This document shows, in pieces, positions 16,900 through 28,940 of a DNA stretch of 64,000 nt. The notes under the pieces are model-generated. The model did no database searches, was not told where the DNA came from, and saw nothing but the letters and a program-made list of their open reading frames with translations. The DNA lies in assembly GCA_963757815.1 (NCBI GenBank), contig CAVWSN010000034.1, positions 98,609 to 162,608 on the forward strand, read 5' to 3'. Each line of letters begins with the position of its first letter. Position 1 is the first letter of the stretch. Both the position numbers and the translations under genes were made by a program. Origin of the DNA: JACVRW01 sp963757815 (GTDB lineage Bacteria > Actinomycetota > Thermoleophilia > Solirubrobacterales > Thermoleophilaceae).

Positions 16900-17595
16900 A
16901 TGGCCTCTTCACAGCGACCCACACTCATCGCCAGCGAGCGCGCCGAGCGCGGCTCGCGCGCCGCACGGCGCCTCCGCCGCGACGGCTTCGTGCCGGGCGT
17001 CGTCTATGGGGGCCAGGATGGCGAGACCACCTCGTTCAAGATCGACAGCCGCGCGCTGCGCCAGGTGCTCGTCGACGGGTCCGCGCTCATCGACCTCGAG
17101 GTCGCCGGCAAGACCCTCCCTGTGATCGTCAAGGACCAGCAACTGCACCCCGTGCGCGGCAATGTGGTGCACATCGACCTGCTCGAGGTCCGGCTCGACG
17201 AGAAGATCCAGACCACCGTCGCGATCCACGTCGAGGGTGCCGAGGAGGCGCCCGGGATCAAGGAGGGCGGCGTGCTCGAGCAGGTGACCCACCAGCTCAA
17301 CATCGAGGCGCTGCCCACGGCGATCCCCGACTACGTGTCGGTCGACGTGTCCGGCATGGAGATCGCGGCGACGATGAACCTCTCCGAGGTCATCGCGCCC
17401 GAGGGCGTGACCTTCCTCGACGATCCCGAGGAGACGATCATCGCGACGGTCGTCGTGCCGACCGAGGTCGAGGAGCCCGAGATCGAGGAGGAGACCGAGC
17501 TGGTCGGCGAGCTCGCCGAGGGCGAGGAGGCTCCGGCCGAAGAGGGTGAGGCGCCCGAGGGCGAGCCGGCCGCCGAGGAGGGCGAGGAGTCCTGA
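16900..17595 (+). CDS. rplY: Ribosomal protein L25, long CTC form
   Basis: L25 binds 5S rRNA in the 50S subunit; the long (CTC/TL5) form adds a C-terminal beta domain. The 231 residues fit this form. The RNA-binding domain covers about 1-95, with RRLRRDGFVPGVVYGG and VIVKDQQLHPVRGNVVHIDL, and the CTC domain covers about 96-190. The last 40 residues are almost entirely acidic (Glu-rich with Ala/Pro). It heads the rplY-pth pair seen in many Gram-positives, 29 bases ahead of pth. Confidence 0.95.
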   Translation: MASSQRPTLIASERAERGSRAARRLRRDGFVPGVVYGGQDGETTSFKIDSRALRQVLVDGSALIDLEVAGKTLPVIVKDQQLHPVRGNVVHIDLLEVRLDEKIQTTVAIHVEGAEEAPGIKEGGVLEQVTHQLNIEALPTAIPDYVSVDVSGMEIAATMNLSEVIAPEGVTFLDDPEETIIATVVVPTEVEEPEIEEETELVGELAEGEEAPAEEGEAPEGEPAAEEGEES

Positions 17596-17624
17596 GCCTC
17601 TTCCGCCGCTCGGAACGCGGCGGA

Positions 17625-18218
17625 ATGAAAAAGATCCGTACGCACCCGGCCGAGCCGGGTGCTTCCGGCCGTGTCGACTGGCTCATCGTCGGGCTCGGCA
17701 ACCCGGGCGACCGCTACGCGCGCACCCGCCACAACGTCGGCTTCGAGGTCGCGGCCCTGGCAGCCGAGCGCTGGGGCCTGCCCAAGGCGAAGAAGAAGTA
17801 CGGCGGGCTGCTCGCCGACGGACGCGCGGGTCCCGGAGGCCCGCGGGTCGCGGTGCTGCTGCCGCAGACCTACATGAACGAGTCGGGCAACGCGGTGGGG
17901 CCGGCAAGGGGAGCCCTCGGCGTCGATCTCGATCACGTCGTCGCCGTCCATGACGAGATCGACCTGCCTTTCGGCCGTATCGAGTCGCGGCTCGGTGGCG
18001 GGCTCGCGGGCCACAACGGCCTCAAGTCGCTGAAACGCGGTCTCGGCAGCGGGGACTTCCGCCGCGTCCGCGTGGGGGTCGGTCGCCCCGACACCACCGA
18101 CCCGGACATCGTCTCTGCCCACGTGCTGGGCCGCTTCTCGGAGCCGAAGGACGAGGTGCGCGCTCTCGTGGAAGCGGCCGCCGACGAGCTCGATCGGCTG
18201 GTCACCGGGCCTACGTAG
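17625..18218 (+). CDS. pth: Peptidyl-tRNA hydrolase
   Basis: Pth cleaves peptidyl-tRNA released by stalled ribosomes. The 197-residue product shows the family motifs LIVGLGNPGDRYARTRHNVG at about 20-39 (containing the catalytic His in RHNVG), LLPQTYMNESG, the Asp in VHDEIDLPFG, and GGGLAGHNGLKSL. The N-terminus is about 14 residues longer than E. coli Pth. Its start ATG is followed by a basic stretch. It follows rplY closely and precedes mfd. Confidence 0.95.
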   Translation: MKKIRTHPAEPGASGRVDWLIVGLGNPGDRYARTRHNVGFEVAALAAERWGLPKAKKKYGGLLADGRAGPGGPRVAVLLPQTYMNESGNAVGPARGALGVDLDHVVAVHDEIDLPFGRIESRLGGGLAGHNGLKSLKRGLGSGDFRRVRVGVGRPDTTDPDIVSAHVLGRFSEPKDEVRALVEAAADELDRLVTGPT

Positions 18219-18270
18219 AATCGCTCGAAGAGCCGCGCGGACTTCCGGGCGGCCGGTGGCCGTGGCTTCG

Positions 18271-18289
18271 CACCGGGCAACGCCCGGTG
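18271..18289 (+). terminator. Perfect hairpin between pth and mfd
   Basis: An 8-base perfect inverted repeat (CACCGGGC / GCCCGGTG) with a three-base AAC loop lies in the pth-mfd gap. No T-run follows, so it is either a weak terminator, a processing site or a leader structure of mfd. Its position favours the mfd start at 18304 over the in-frame GTG at 18256. Confidence 0.5.
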
Positions 18290-18303
18290 CTCGCCCAAGA
18301 CGC

Positions 18304-21684
<3,381 letters not shown>

Positions 21685-21758
21685 AAACGCGTTCGCTACC
21701 CTTCGCCACCGCTCCGCCCCCGGAACGCTTAAGCGAGCTTTACTCACACGCCCTAGAC

Positions 21759-22946
21759 ATGGCTGCGATGAAACACGTCTCAATCAAGTTCACTCTCGGA
21801 ATCGCCCTTCTCGGCCTCTCGGCGATGGCCATCAGCGCCTGCGGCAACGACGTGCCCTCGGGCGCGGTCGCCACGGTCGGCGACGAATCCATCAGCCAGC
21901 AGGAGTTCGACAGGTGGTTCAAGACCGCCTCGGCGGCTCAGGCGCAGGGCGGTCAGGTGGCCGAACCGGATCCGCCGGACTTCGAAAAGTGCGTGGCGGC
22001 CAAGAAGAAGCTGCCGCAGCCCCAGGGTCAGGACAAGGCGACCGACTCGGAGCTCAAGAAGCAGTGCAAGACCGAGTACGAGACGCTTCGGACGCAGGTG
22101 ATGCAGTTCCTGATCCAGGCCGAGTGGGTCCAGCAGGAGGCCGAGAAGCAGGACGTCAAGGTCACCGACGCCCAGATCCAGAAGTCACTCGAGGACCAGA
22201 AGAAGCAGGCCTTCCCGAACGAGAAGGCCTACAAGGAGTACCTCAAGAGCTCGGGCCTGACCGAGGAGGACGTCCTCTTCCGGGTCAAGCTCGACCAGCT
22301 GCAGCAGAAGCTGACGCAGAAGATCACCGAGGACTCCAAGAAGGTCACCGACCAGGACATCGAGGAGTACTACGAGAAGAACAAGAAGCGCTTTGCCCAG
22401 CCTGAGCGCCGCGACCTGCAGGTGGTCCTGACCAAGACCGAGGCCAAGGCCGAGGAGGCCAAGAAGGCGCTCGAGGACGGCGACAGCTTCAAGCAGGTTG
22501 CCAAGCAGTACTCGATCGACGAGGCGTCCAAGGCGCAGGGAGGCAAGCTGCCGGCCATCACCAAGGGTCAGCAGGAGAAGGCTTTCGACGAGGCGATCTT
22601 CAGCGCGGACAAGGGCGAGCTCGTCGGCCCCGTCAAGACCCAGTTCGGCTGGTACGTCTTCGAGGTGGACAAGATCACCGAGGCCTCGCAGCAGACGCTC
22701 GAGCAGTCGAAGGAGACGATCAGGAACCTCCTTCGCTCGCAGGGTCAGCAGGAGGCGCTCGACGAGTGGATCAAGAACTTCCGCGAGGAGTACAAGGACG
22801 ACACGAGCTGCGCGGACGACTTCCGTATCGCCGAGTGCAGCAACGCGCCGAAGGAGGAGACGGACACCGGTCCGGCCTCCGGAGGCACCCCCGGGGGCAC
22901 GCCACAGCCGGCTCCGGCTCCCACGCCGCAGACCCCGCAGCAGTAG
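21759..22946 (+). CDS. Exported SurA/PrsA-like peptidyl-prolyl isomerase lipoprotein
   Basis: A 395-residue extracytoplasmic foldase. The N-terminal signal ends in a lipobox (AISAC, Cys near residue 28), so it is expected to be lipid-anchored on the outer face of the membrane. A SurA_N-like helical region covers about 35-205 and is rich in Lys/Gln/Glu. A parvulin (PPIC) domain spans about 215-310, with FKQVAKQYSIDEASKAQGG, the GELVGPVKTQFGWYVFEV tail, and the expected glycine/phenylalanine positions. The C-terminal 25 residues are Pro/Gly-rich. It precedes mazG, sharing one base (TAGTG). Confidence 0.9.
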   Translation: MAAMKHVSIKFTLGIALLGLSAMAISACGNDVPSGAVATVGDESISQQEFDRWFKTASAAQAQGGQVAEPDPPDFEKCVAAKKKLPQPQGQDKATDSELKKQCKTEYETLRTQVMQFLIQAEWVQQEAEKQDVKVTDAQIQKSLEDQKKQAFPNEKAYKEYLKSSGLTEEDVLFRVKLDQLQQKLTQKITEDSKKVTDQDIEEYYEKNKKRFAQPERRDLQVVLTKTEAKAEEAKKALEDGDSFKQVAKQYSIDEASKAQGGKLPAITKGQQEKAFDEAIFSADKGELVGPVKTQFGWYVFEVDKITEASQQTLEQSKETIRNLLRSQGQQEALDEWIKNFREEYKDDTSCADDFRIAECSNAPKEETDTGPASGGTPGGTPQPAPAPTPQTPQQ

Positions 22947-23551
22947 TGGCGGACGATCTGTCCGCTGCCCTGCTGCGGCTGGACGAGATCACGCGCAGAC
23001 TGCGGAGGGAGTGCCCGTGGGACCGGGAGCAGGACGAGCGCTCGATCGTGCCGCACACGGTCGAGGAGGCGTACGAGCTCGCCGACGCGGCTCATTCAGG
23101 CGATGACGCCAAGCTGCTCGACGAGCTCGGCGACGTCCTGTTCCAGGTCTACTTCCTGGCCCTGCTCCTCGAGGAGCGGGGTCAGGGCTCGCTCGCCGAG
23201 GTGGCCGACCACTGCCGCGCGAAGCTGATCCGCCGCCATCCCCACGTCTTCGGGGATCGTGCCGCGGAGACGGCGGGCGACGTGGTGCGCAACTGGAACG
23301 AGATCAAGCGCGACGACGAGCGCGGCGGCGAGATCTTCGGCCACATCCCCGAGACGCTCCCCTCGACGCTCTATGCGAAGAAGATCCTGAAGCGTGCGGA
23401 GAGCGCCGGCCATCGTCCGGGCAGGGACGCCGGTGAGCCCGGAGAGCGCCTGTTGGCCGCGGTGCAGGAAGCTGTGGAGGCCGGGGTCGACCCCGAGCTC
23501 GCCCTGCGGCGAGCGGCGGACAGCTTCCGAGAACACGTGGAGAGCAGTTGA
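22946..23551 (+). CDS. mazG: MazG nucleoside triphosphate pyrophosphohydrolase
   Basis: MazG hydrolyses (d)NTPs, including damaged ones, to monophosphates. The 201-residue product begins at a GTG sharing one base with the foldase stop. The MazG helices carry the metal-binding pattern: CPWDREQ at about 23-29, E-E-A-Y-E-L-A-D near 40, and the second acid cluster LLDELGDVLFQVYF near 57-70. The FGDRAAETAGDVVRNWNEIK segment matches the family tail. The 3' end overlaps eno by 4 bases. Confidence 0.93.
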   Translation: MADDLSAALLRLDEITRRLRRECPWDREQDERSIVPHTVEEAYELADAAHSGDDAKLLDELGDVLFQVYFLALLLEERGQGSLAEVADHCRAKLIRRHPHVFGDRAAETAGDVVRNWNEIKRDDERGGEIFGHIPETLPSTLYAKKILKRAESAGHRPGRDAGEPGERLLAAVQEAVEAGVDPELALRRAADSFREHVESS

Positions 23552-24822
23552 GCGAGATCGAGAGAGTGCACGGGCGGCAGATCCTCGACAGCCGCGGCAA
23601 CCCGACGGTCGAGGTCGACGTCCTGCTGAAGTCGGGCGCCTCTGGCCGCGCCCTGGTGCCGTCGGGGGCGTCGACCGGCGAGTTCGAGGCGGTCGAGCTC
23701 CGCGACGGCGGAGACGCCTGGGGAGGAAAGGGCGTCAGCAAGGCCGTCGCGAACGTCAACGGGGAGCTGGCGGAGGCGGTGCGGGGCATCGACCCGGCCG
23801 ACCAGCACGGCCTCGACCGGGCGCTCATCGATCGCGACGGTACGCCCAACAAGGGAAGGCTCGGCGCCAATGCGATCCTGGGAGTCTCGCTCGCCGGGGC
23901 CAAGGCGGCGGCGGCCGAGGCGGGCCTGCCGCTCTGGCGCTACCTCGGCGGAGAGGCCGCCCACGTGCTCCCGGTGCCGATGATGAACGTGCTGAACGGG
24001 GGCGCGCACGCGGACAACAAGGTGGACTTCCAGGAGTTCATGGTCGTCCCGGTGGGGGCCGCAACGTACGGCGACGGACTGCGGATGGGCGCCGAGGTTT
24101 TCCACGCCCTGAAGCGGACGCTGCACGACCGCGGCCTTTCGACCGCGGTGGGGGACGAGGGGGGTTTTGCACCCGACCTCGACTCGAACGAGGCCGCTCT
24201 CCAGGCCTTGATCGAGGGCATCGAGGCCGCCGGGTACCGCCCCGGCGAGGACCTCGCGATCGCGCTCGATCCCGCGACGAGCGAGATCTACTCGGACGGC
24301 GCCTACGTGCTCGAGTACGAGGACCGCTCGCTCTCGCCCGCGGAGATGGCCGCCTACTGGGCCGAGATGGCCGGCCGTTACCCGATCGTGTCGATCGAGG
24401 ACGGGATGGACGAGGAGGACTGGGACGGCTGGAAGGCGCTGACCGACGAGATCGGCGAGCGAGTGCAGCTCGTGGGGGACGACCTCTTCGTGACCAACAC
24501 GGAGCGCCTGCGCCGCGGGATCGACTCAGGGGTGGCCAACTCGATCCTCGTGAAGGTCAACCAGATCGGGACGCTCACCGAGACGCTCGACGCGGTCCGC
24601 ACCGCGCAGGGTGCGGGTTACACGGCGGTGATGTCCCATCGCTCGGGCGAGACCGAGGACACGACAATCGCCGATCTCGCCGTCGCGACGGGCTGCGGCC
24701 AGATCAAGACGGGCGCGCCCTCGCGCTCCGACCGGGTCGCGAAGTACAACCAGCTGCTCCGCATCGAGGAGGCGCTCGGGGCCGACGCCTCCTATCCGGG
24801 GCGCGACGTCTTCCGCACCTAG
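23548..24822 (+). CDS. eno: Enolase
   Basis: Enolase converts 2-phosphoglycerate to phosphoenolpyruvate. The 424-residue length is normal. It starts at a TTG overlapping the mazG stop (TTGA). Key segments are the substrate-loop SGASTGEFEAVELRDG near 34-49, metal ligands in IALDPATSEIY and VSIEDGMDEEDWDGW, the catalytic lysine in NSILVKVNQIGTLTE, and VMSHRSGETEDT. The mazG-eno-ftsB order is widespread in actinobacteria. Confidence 0.97.
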   Translation: MSEIERVHGRQILDSRGNPTVEVDVLLKSGASGRALVPSGASTGEFEAVELRDGGDAWGGKGVSKAVANVNGELAEAVRGIDPADQHGLDRALIDRDGTPNKGRLGANAILGVSLAGAKAAAAEAGLPLWRYLGGEAAHVLPVPMMNVLNGGAHADNKVDFQEFMVVPVGAATYGDGLRMGAEVFHALKRTLHDRGLSTAVGDEGGFAPDLDSNEAALQALIEGIEAAGYRPGEDLAIALDPATSEIYSDGAYVLEYEDRSLSPAEMAAYWAEMAGRYPIVSIEDGMDEEDWDGWKALTDEIGERVQLVGDDLFVTNTERLRRGIDSGVANSILVKVNQIGTLTETLDAVRTAQGAGYTAVMSHRSGETEDTTIADLAVATGCGQIKTGAPSRSDRVAKYNQLLRIEEALGADASYPGRDVFRT

Positions 24823-24871
24823 GCTGGGGCGTCCGGCAGGAGGCCGGCGCTCCACGGCGAAGCCAGTCCGG

Positions 24872-25183
24872 ATGGGACGCGCCGCCGCCTTCCCGAGCCG
24901 CCGCCGCTCGGGAATCCGCTGGGACCGCCTCGGGCGCTTCGCCCTGCTGGCGACGCTCGTCTTCATCCTCCTGCTCTACATCTCGCCCGCGAAGCACTGG
25001 ATCCAGCAATCGCGCACGGCCGGCCGGCAGCAGGAGGAGCTCCGCGAGCTGACCGCCGAGAACCGGGCGCTCAAGCGGAGCGTGCGCGCCCTCGGCAATC
25101 CGGGCGCGCTCGAACGCGAGGCGCGCCGCCTCGGGATGGTGCGCGAGGGCGAGCGCGCCTACGTGATCGAGAACCTGCCCTGA
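24872..25183 (+). CDS. FtsB/DivIC-like septum formation protein
   Basis: A 103-residue bitopic protein. A basic cytoplasmic head (1-24) is followed by one membrane helix (about 27-46) and a coiled-coil rich in Glu/Arg/Leu (about 55-80). It ends with the short DivIC/FtsB motif (RRLGMVREGERAYVI). These proteins bridge FtsL and FtsQ in the divisome. The position directly after eno is the standard context for FtsB in actinobacteria and proteobacteria. Confidence 0.88.
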   Translation: MGRAAAFPSRRRSGIRWDRLGRFALLATLVFILLLYISPAKHWIQQSRTAGRQQEELRELTAENRALKRSVRALGNPGALEREARRLGMVREGERAYVIENLP

Positions 25184-25199
25184 TAGAAGGGTCCGGGCT

Positions 25200-25526
25200 C
25201 TACGGCTTCGAGTGCGTCTCGCGGGCGCGCCCGCCGGCGAAGTCGGAGGCCTCGCGCGCGTAGCGGTTGAAGGCGGCGTCCACGACCGCTGTGGCGTCGC
25301 CACCGGCCGAGTGCCGCCAGGCGAGGTCGGTCGCCCAGTCCGTACCGGCCGCGTAGAGGTTCGCGAGCTCGTCGACCACGAAGCTCGAGCCGAGCCGGCG
25401 GCGCAGCTCCTCGATCACGGCGTCGACGGCGAGCTCCAGGTCCGCGCGGGCGGGCTCGGGCGTACCGGCGAGGGTCCGCTCCCCGTCGCGCCATTGGTAG
25501 AGGGCGTTCTCGAGCGCATACGCCAT
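25200..25526 (-). CDS. Conserved hypothetical small protein
   Basis: A 108-residue soluble protein convergent with the FtsB-like gene. It is largely alpha-helical by composition, with LYQWRDGERTLAG near the start and an ELRRRLGSSFVVDELANLY helix in the middle. I recognise the style from other actinobacterial genomes but no functional domain. Codon use is like its neighbours, and the complementary strand shows no better candidate. Confidence 0.65.
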   Translation of the reverse strand: MAYALENALYQWRDGERTLAGTPEPARADLELAVDAVIEELRRRLGSSFVVDELANLYAAGTDWATDLAWRHSAGGDATAVVDAAFNRYAREASDFAGGRARETHSKP

Positions 25527-25554
25527 GGAGTCCCGAGGGTAGCCGCGGGGCCGG

Positions 25555-26175
25555 TTAGGACTCGTCGTCCTCGTCGCGGTCGTCTTCGCCGGCGCGACTG
25601 ATGACGATCCGGTCGGGCTCGACGGATACGGTCACGGGACGGTGGCCCGCCCAGTGCTCGGCGTAGACGGGGTCGTCCTGGACAGCGGGATCGAGCCACA
25701 GTCCATAGCCCTCCTCGCCGTGGTCGAAGGTGCCCTCGAGCGCCCTCGGCCTGCGGCGGCGGCCGCGCCCTCCACGGCGCCCGCGCCGGCGCCGGCGAGG
25801 CCTGCCCCGGTCCTCTTCCTCCGCGCCTTCGTCCTCATCGCCTTCGTCCTCTATCGCCTCGTCCTCGGATTCCTCGTCTTCGGATTCCTCGTCCTCGGAG
25901 GGCTCCTCCTCGGCCCGGCGCTCGGCGTCGAGCGCCGCGGCCACGAGCGCGTCGTCCTCGGCGCGCAGGTCCTGCTCGATGAGGTCGGCGCTCGCCGCGG
26001 AGGCCTCGCCCTCGGCCTCGCCGGCCTCGGCCGGGGCCAGCTCGTGCTCGCGCTTGAAGGCGCGGATGTCGGCGACGGAGACCTCGAGCTGATGGGCGAT
26101 CCAGGCGTCCGTGCGCCCCTGGCGGACCCAGGTCCGGATCTGGTTCAGCTGTGGCTTTAGCGATCTCCGTGCCAA
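25555..26175 (-). CDS. Hypothetical protein with N-terminal HTH-like segment, acidic block and Arg/Gly-rich block
   Basis: This 206-residue protein is strongly modular. Residues 1-45 look like a small helix-turn-helix unit (WVRQGRTDAWIAHQLEVSVA). Residues 50-125 are Glu/Asp-rich with the repeat E-D-E-E-S. Residues 126-146 are almost pure Arg/Gly. A compact C-terminal domain (about 147-195) includes GYGLWLDPAVQDDPVYAEHW. The acidic and Arg/Gly blocks resemble disordered nucleic-acid-binding regions; this is an inference. It is divergent from csrA with about 110 bases between starts. Confidence 0.7.
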   Translation of the reverse strand: MARRSLKPQLNQIRTWVRQGRTDAWIAHQLEVSVADIRAFKREHELAPAEAGEAEGEASAASADLIEQDLRAEDDALVAAALDAERRAEEEPSEDEESEDEESEDEAIEDEGDEDEGAEEEDRGRPRRRRRGRRGGRGRRRRPRALEGTFDHGEEGYGLWLDPAVQDDPVYAEHWAGHRPVTVSVEPDRIVISRAGEDDRDEDDES

Positions 26176-26287
26176 GCGGCGCGCACACTAGCAAGGGGTT
26201 AGAGCCACCAACGGTTGTCCATTGCACGCACGGGTGAGCGGTGCTTTAGTGAGTGAGGCAATTCCTTCGGCAGGGGAGGCGCTCGGC

Positions 26288-26488
26288 GTGTTGGTTCTGA
26301 CGCGCAAGTCCAACGAGAGCATCATGATCGGAGACGAGATCGAGATCTCGGTACTCGCGATCACGGGTGAGAAGGTCCGTATCGGAATCGAGGCGCCGCG
26401 CTCGGTGCCGGTATTCCGGCGCGAGGTCTACATCGAGATCCGCGAGGACGGGCTCAGCCCGCCAGCATCGCGAGCGTTTCGAACATGA
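26288..26488 (+). CDS. csrA: Carbon storage regulator CsrA
   Basis: CsrA is a homodimeric RNA-binding protein that blocks ribosome binding on target mRNAs by recognising GGA in hairpin loops. The 66-residue product starts at GTG 26288 behind a GGGGAGG ribosome binding site and reads MLVLTRKSNESIMIGDEIEI. It continues through KVRIGIEAPRSVPVFRREVY with the key Arg near residue 44. A longer in-frame start at 26222 lacks family similarity. CsrA is uncommon in actinobacteria and, where present, usually accompanies flagella. No flagellar gene or fliW is in this window. The 3' end overlaps the convergent small membrane gene by 35 bases. Confidence 0.93.
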   Translation: MLVLTRKSNESIMIGDEIEISVLAITGEKVRIGIEAPRSVPVFRREVYIEIREDGLSPPASRAFRT

Positions 26489-26697
26489 CGATCGTCACGA
26501 TCACGGCCGTGGCGATCAGCGTCAGTGCGAGCAGGACGAAGCGGAGCTTGCCGGCCTTGCGCGAGCGCTGCACGCGCCGGACATCGGGCACGCTGAGCCG
26601 ACTGCTTGCGCAGCTTCTCCCGGCGTTCGATCGACTCGGCGGCTTCCTCGCGGAAGGCCTCCTCGAACTGCGCGAGCGATTGGCGCATCCGCATGGT
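26454..26697 (-). pseudogene. Small coiled-coil/membrane protein, one frameshift
   Basis: Two reading frames join into one plausible protein of about 80 residues if one base near 26601 is removed. The first part from ATG 26697 is a charged helix (RQSLAQFEEAFREEAAESIE). The second part, in another frame, is SVPDVRRVQRSRKAGKLR followed by a single hydrophobic segment (about 20 residues) reaching the TGA at 26454-26456. Neither part makes sense alone. Function is unknown. Either a sequencing error or a real lesion. Confidence 0.55.
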
Positions 26698-26753
26698 GGG
26701 CGGAAGGCTACCACCGGGATTCGGGGCGAAAATGCGCTTCCGCACCTTCAGGC

Positions 26754-27686
26754 TCATGCCGTAGCGGGCTCCTTGGCGGCGTCCGCGTAGACGCGGACGA
26801 AGCGCAGGTAATTGTCCGCAATCTGTTGCGCCGCATCCTCGCGCGGAAGCCCTCCGTCGAGGAATCCCTTGAGCGAGTCCCACCAGATGCTGCGGCCGAT
26901 CGCGAAGCCGGCGTAGCCGGGCACGGGGGCGCCCTGGCGCAGCCAGTGATCGACCTTGGCGTCGTCGGCGCCGCGGCCGAGGACGACGCAGATCACGCCG
27001 TCGCGGCCGTCGCGGCGGGCCGTGCGGGCGATCGTGTCGCAGTCTTCCTGACGGTCGACACCCTCGATCTTCCAGATGTCCGGCTCGACGCCCGCCTCCT
27101 GGAGCTCGACGATCGCGCGGCGCATCAGCTCGGGACGCAGCTCGGCGTCGTAGCGGTCCTCGTCGCCTCCGGCCTGCTCGAGCTGGGACTCCTCGGCCGG
27201 CACGAGCAGCTCGAAGAGGTACTTGCGCCCGTTGTCGTGGAGCCAGTTGCCAAGCCGGGCGAGGCGCTGGGCCTGGCGCGCGTTCGCGTCGTTGTCGCCG
27301 TCCGGGTTGTAGCGGACAAGCACCTTGGAGAAGTCCGGGTCGAACTGCTCGATGTGGGCGGGGAAATCGTCGCCGTACTCGAACTCGAACTCGTCCACGC
27401 CGGACTTCTCGACCGGCATCGCGAGCAGCAGGCCGCGCTCCTTCGCCTGGCCGGGCAGCCCGGTCGGCGCGCCGAACTGCTCGTCGACGAGGGCTCCGGT
27501 GACGCCCGCCTCGGCGCCTTGCTCGGTCGCCTTCACGAGTCCCTCGAAGATGAGGTGCTTGGCGTCGGCGATCCTCTTGGTCTCTTCAGGCGTCGGGTCA
27601 CCCTGAATCCCGAACATCTTCTTCTGGAAAGACCCGCGGTGGTCGAACGCGAGGATGTAGAGCAGGCCGTCGTAGCCGAGTGCCAT
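26754..27686 (-). CDS. DUF2090 / IolC C-terminal-type aldolase-like protein
   Basis: A 310-residue TIM-barrel-type protein with the start at ATG 27686 behind an AAGGAGAA ribosome binding site. The opening YDGLLYILAFDHRGSFQKK is the hallmark of the DUF2090 domain that forms the C-terminal half of fused IolC (2-deoxy-5-keto-gluconate-6-phosphate handling). ALVDEQFGA, LAMPVEKSG and the barrel strands KYLFELLVP and DIWKIEGV follow, and the C-terminal ICVVLGRGADD holds the phosphate-binding turn. It is likely an aldolase acting on a phosphorylated sugar. The true substrate is unknown, and no other inositol gene is nearby. Confidence 0.82.
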   Translation of the reverse strand: MALGYDGLLYILAFDHRGSFQKKMFGIQGDPTPEETKRIADAKHLIFEGLVKATEQGAEAGVTGALVDEQFGAPTGLPGQAKERGLLLAMPVEKSGVDEFEFEYGDDFPAHIEQFDPDFSKVLVRYNPDGDNDANARQAQRLARLGNWLHDNGRKYLFELLVPAEESQLEQAGGDEDRYDAELRPELMRRAIVELQEAGVEPDIWKIEGVDRQEDCDTIARTARRDGRDGVICVVLGRGADDAKVDHWLRQGAPVPGYAGFAIGRSIWWDSLKGFLDGGLPREDAAQQIADNYLRFVRVYADAAKEPATA

Positions 27687-27759
27687 CGGTTCTCCTTCGT
27701 AATCGGTCAACCGGCTTTATACCCCGTTTGCCGCCGCGACCTCCGGATACGATGGCAAG

Positions 27760-28899
27760 GTGGAGCACCGTTTCGGGGGCCCCTCCTACACCCTTGGGAT
27801 CGAGGAGGAGCTCATGATCGTCGACAACGAGACGCTCGACCTGGCCAACGCGATCGAGACGTTGCTCGAGGACGTGAGCGGGGACGCAATCGCCGAGGGC
27901 GAGGTAAAGCCCGAGCTGATGGAGTCGGTGTGCGAGATCTCGACAACGCCGGTCAAGAACACCGCCCAGGCCGGCGCCCAGCTCCGTGCGCTGCGGCGCA
28001 CCGTCAACGAGGCGCTGAACAGGCGCGGCCTCTCGATCGGGTCGGCGGGGACGCACCCGTTCGCCCTCTGGGAGGACCAGCGCGTTGTGGCCCGAACCCG
28101 CTACCGCGACCTCATCTCCGGCCTGCAGTTCGTGGCGCGGCAGGAGATCATCTTCGGCATCCACGTGCACGTGGGCCTGGACGATCCGGACAAGGCGATC
28201 CACGTGACCAACGGGATGCGCGTGCACATCCCGCTTCTGCTCGCGCTGTCAGGCAACTCGCCGTTCTGGCGCGGCGACTCCACGGGCCTCGACTCGACCC
28301 GCACGCCGATCTTCCGCGCCTTCCCGCGCGTCGGCATCCCGCCGCGATACGACGACTTCGCCGACTGGGCGCGCCGAATCGAGTTCATGATGAGCTCAAA
28401 GGTCATCGGCGACTACACCTACCTCTGGTACGACGTCCGCCCGCACCCAAATTTCGGCACCGTCGAGATCCGCTGCATGGACTCCCAGACCCGGGTCGAG
28501 CACACGCTCGCCATCGCCGCCCTCATTCAGGCGATGGTCAAGGAGCTGGGGGAGCACTACGAGGCGGGCAAGGAGCTCTCGCGCTACCCCTACGAGATGC
28601 TCGACGAGAACAAGTGGCTCGCCGCACGCCATGGCCTGGCCGGCTCGCTGGTCGATCTGCCCGACAGGAGCCGCGTCCCGGTGCCCGAGCTCGCCCGGCG
28701 GCTGATCGAGCGCCTGCGCCCGCACGCCGAGGAGCTCGGCTCCGCGGCGGAGTTCGACGGCCTCGAGGACATCCTCGAGAAGGGCAACGGCGCCTCCCGC
28801 CAGGTTGTGGTCTACGAGGCCAACCACGACCTGCGCGAGGTCGTTCGGGAGATCCTCGACGCGACGGTGCCGGAGACGGCCGAGGCGCCGAGCGAGTAG
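27760..28899 (+). CDS. YbdK/GCS2-type carboxylate-amine ligase (paralog 1)
   Basis: Members of the glutamate-cysteine ligase family 2 join a carboxylate to an amine with ATP; E. coli YbdK has weak gamma-glutamylcysteine activity. This 379-residue copy starts at GTG 27760. It carries the N-terminal signature YTLGIEEELMIVDNETLDL, the metal/glutamate-site segment IHVHVGLDDPDKAI, the ALSGNSPFWRGDSTGLDSTR loop, and FGTVEIRCMDSQTRVEH. A second paralog lies at 43.8 kb. Actinobacteria use mycothiol rather than glutathione, so the product here is uncertain. Confidence 0.88.
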   Translation: MEHRFGGPSYTLGIEEELMIVDNETLDLANAIETLLEDVSGDAIAEGEVKPELMESVCEISTTPVKNTAQAGAQLRALRRTVNEALNRRGLSIGSAGTHPFALWEDQRVVARTRYRDLISGLQFVARQEIIFGIHVHVGLDDPDKAIHVTNGMRVHIPLLLALSGNSPFWRGDSTGLDSTRTPIFRAFPRVGIPPRYDDFADWARRIEFMMSSKVIGDYTYLWYDVRPHPNFGTVEIRCMDSQTRVEHTLAIAALIQAMVKELGEHYEAGKELSRYPYEMLDENKWLAARHGLAGSLVDLPDRSRVPVPELARRLIERLRPHAEELGSAAEFDGLEDILEKGNGASRQVVVYEANHDLREVVREILDATVPETAEAPSE

Positions 28900-28940
28900 C
28901 CGAACGAGCAGGCTTTTCCGGGCGGGTACTCTGAAAGGGC

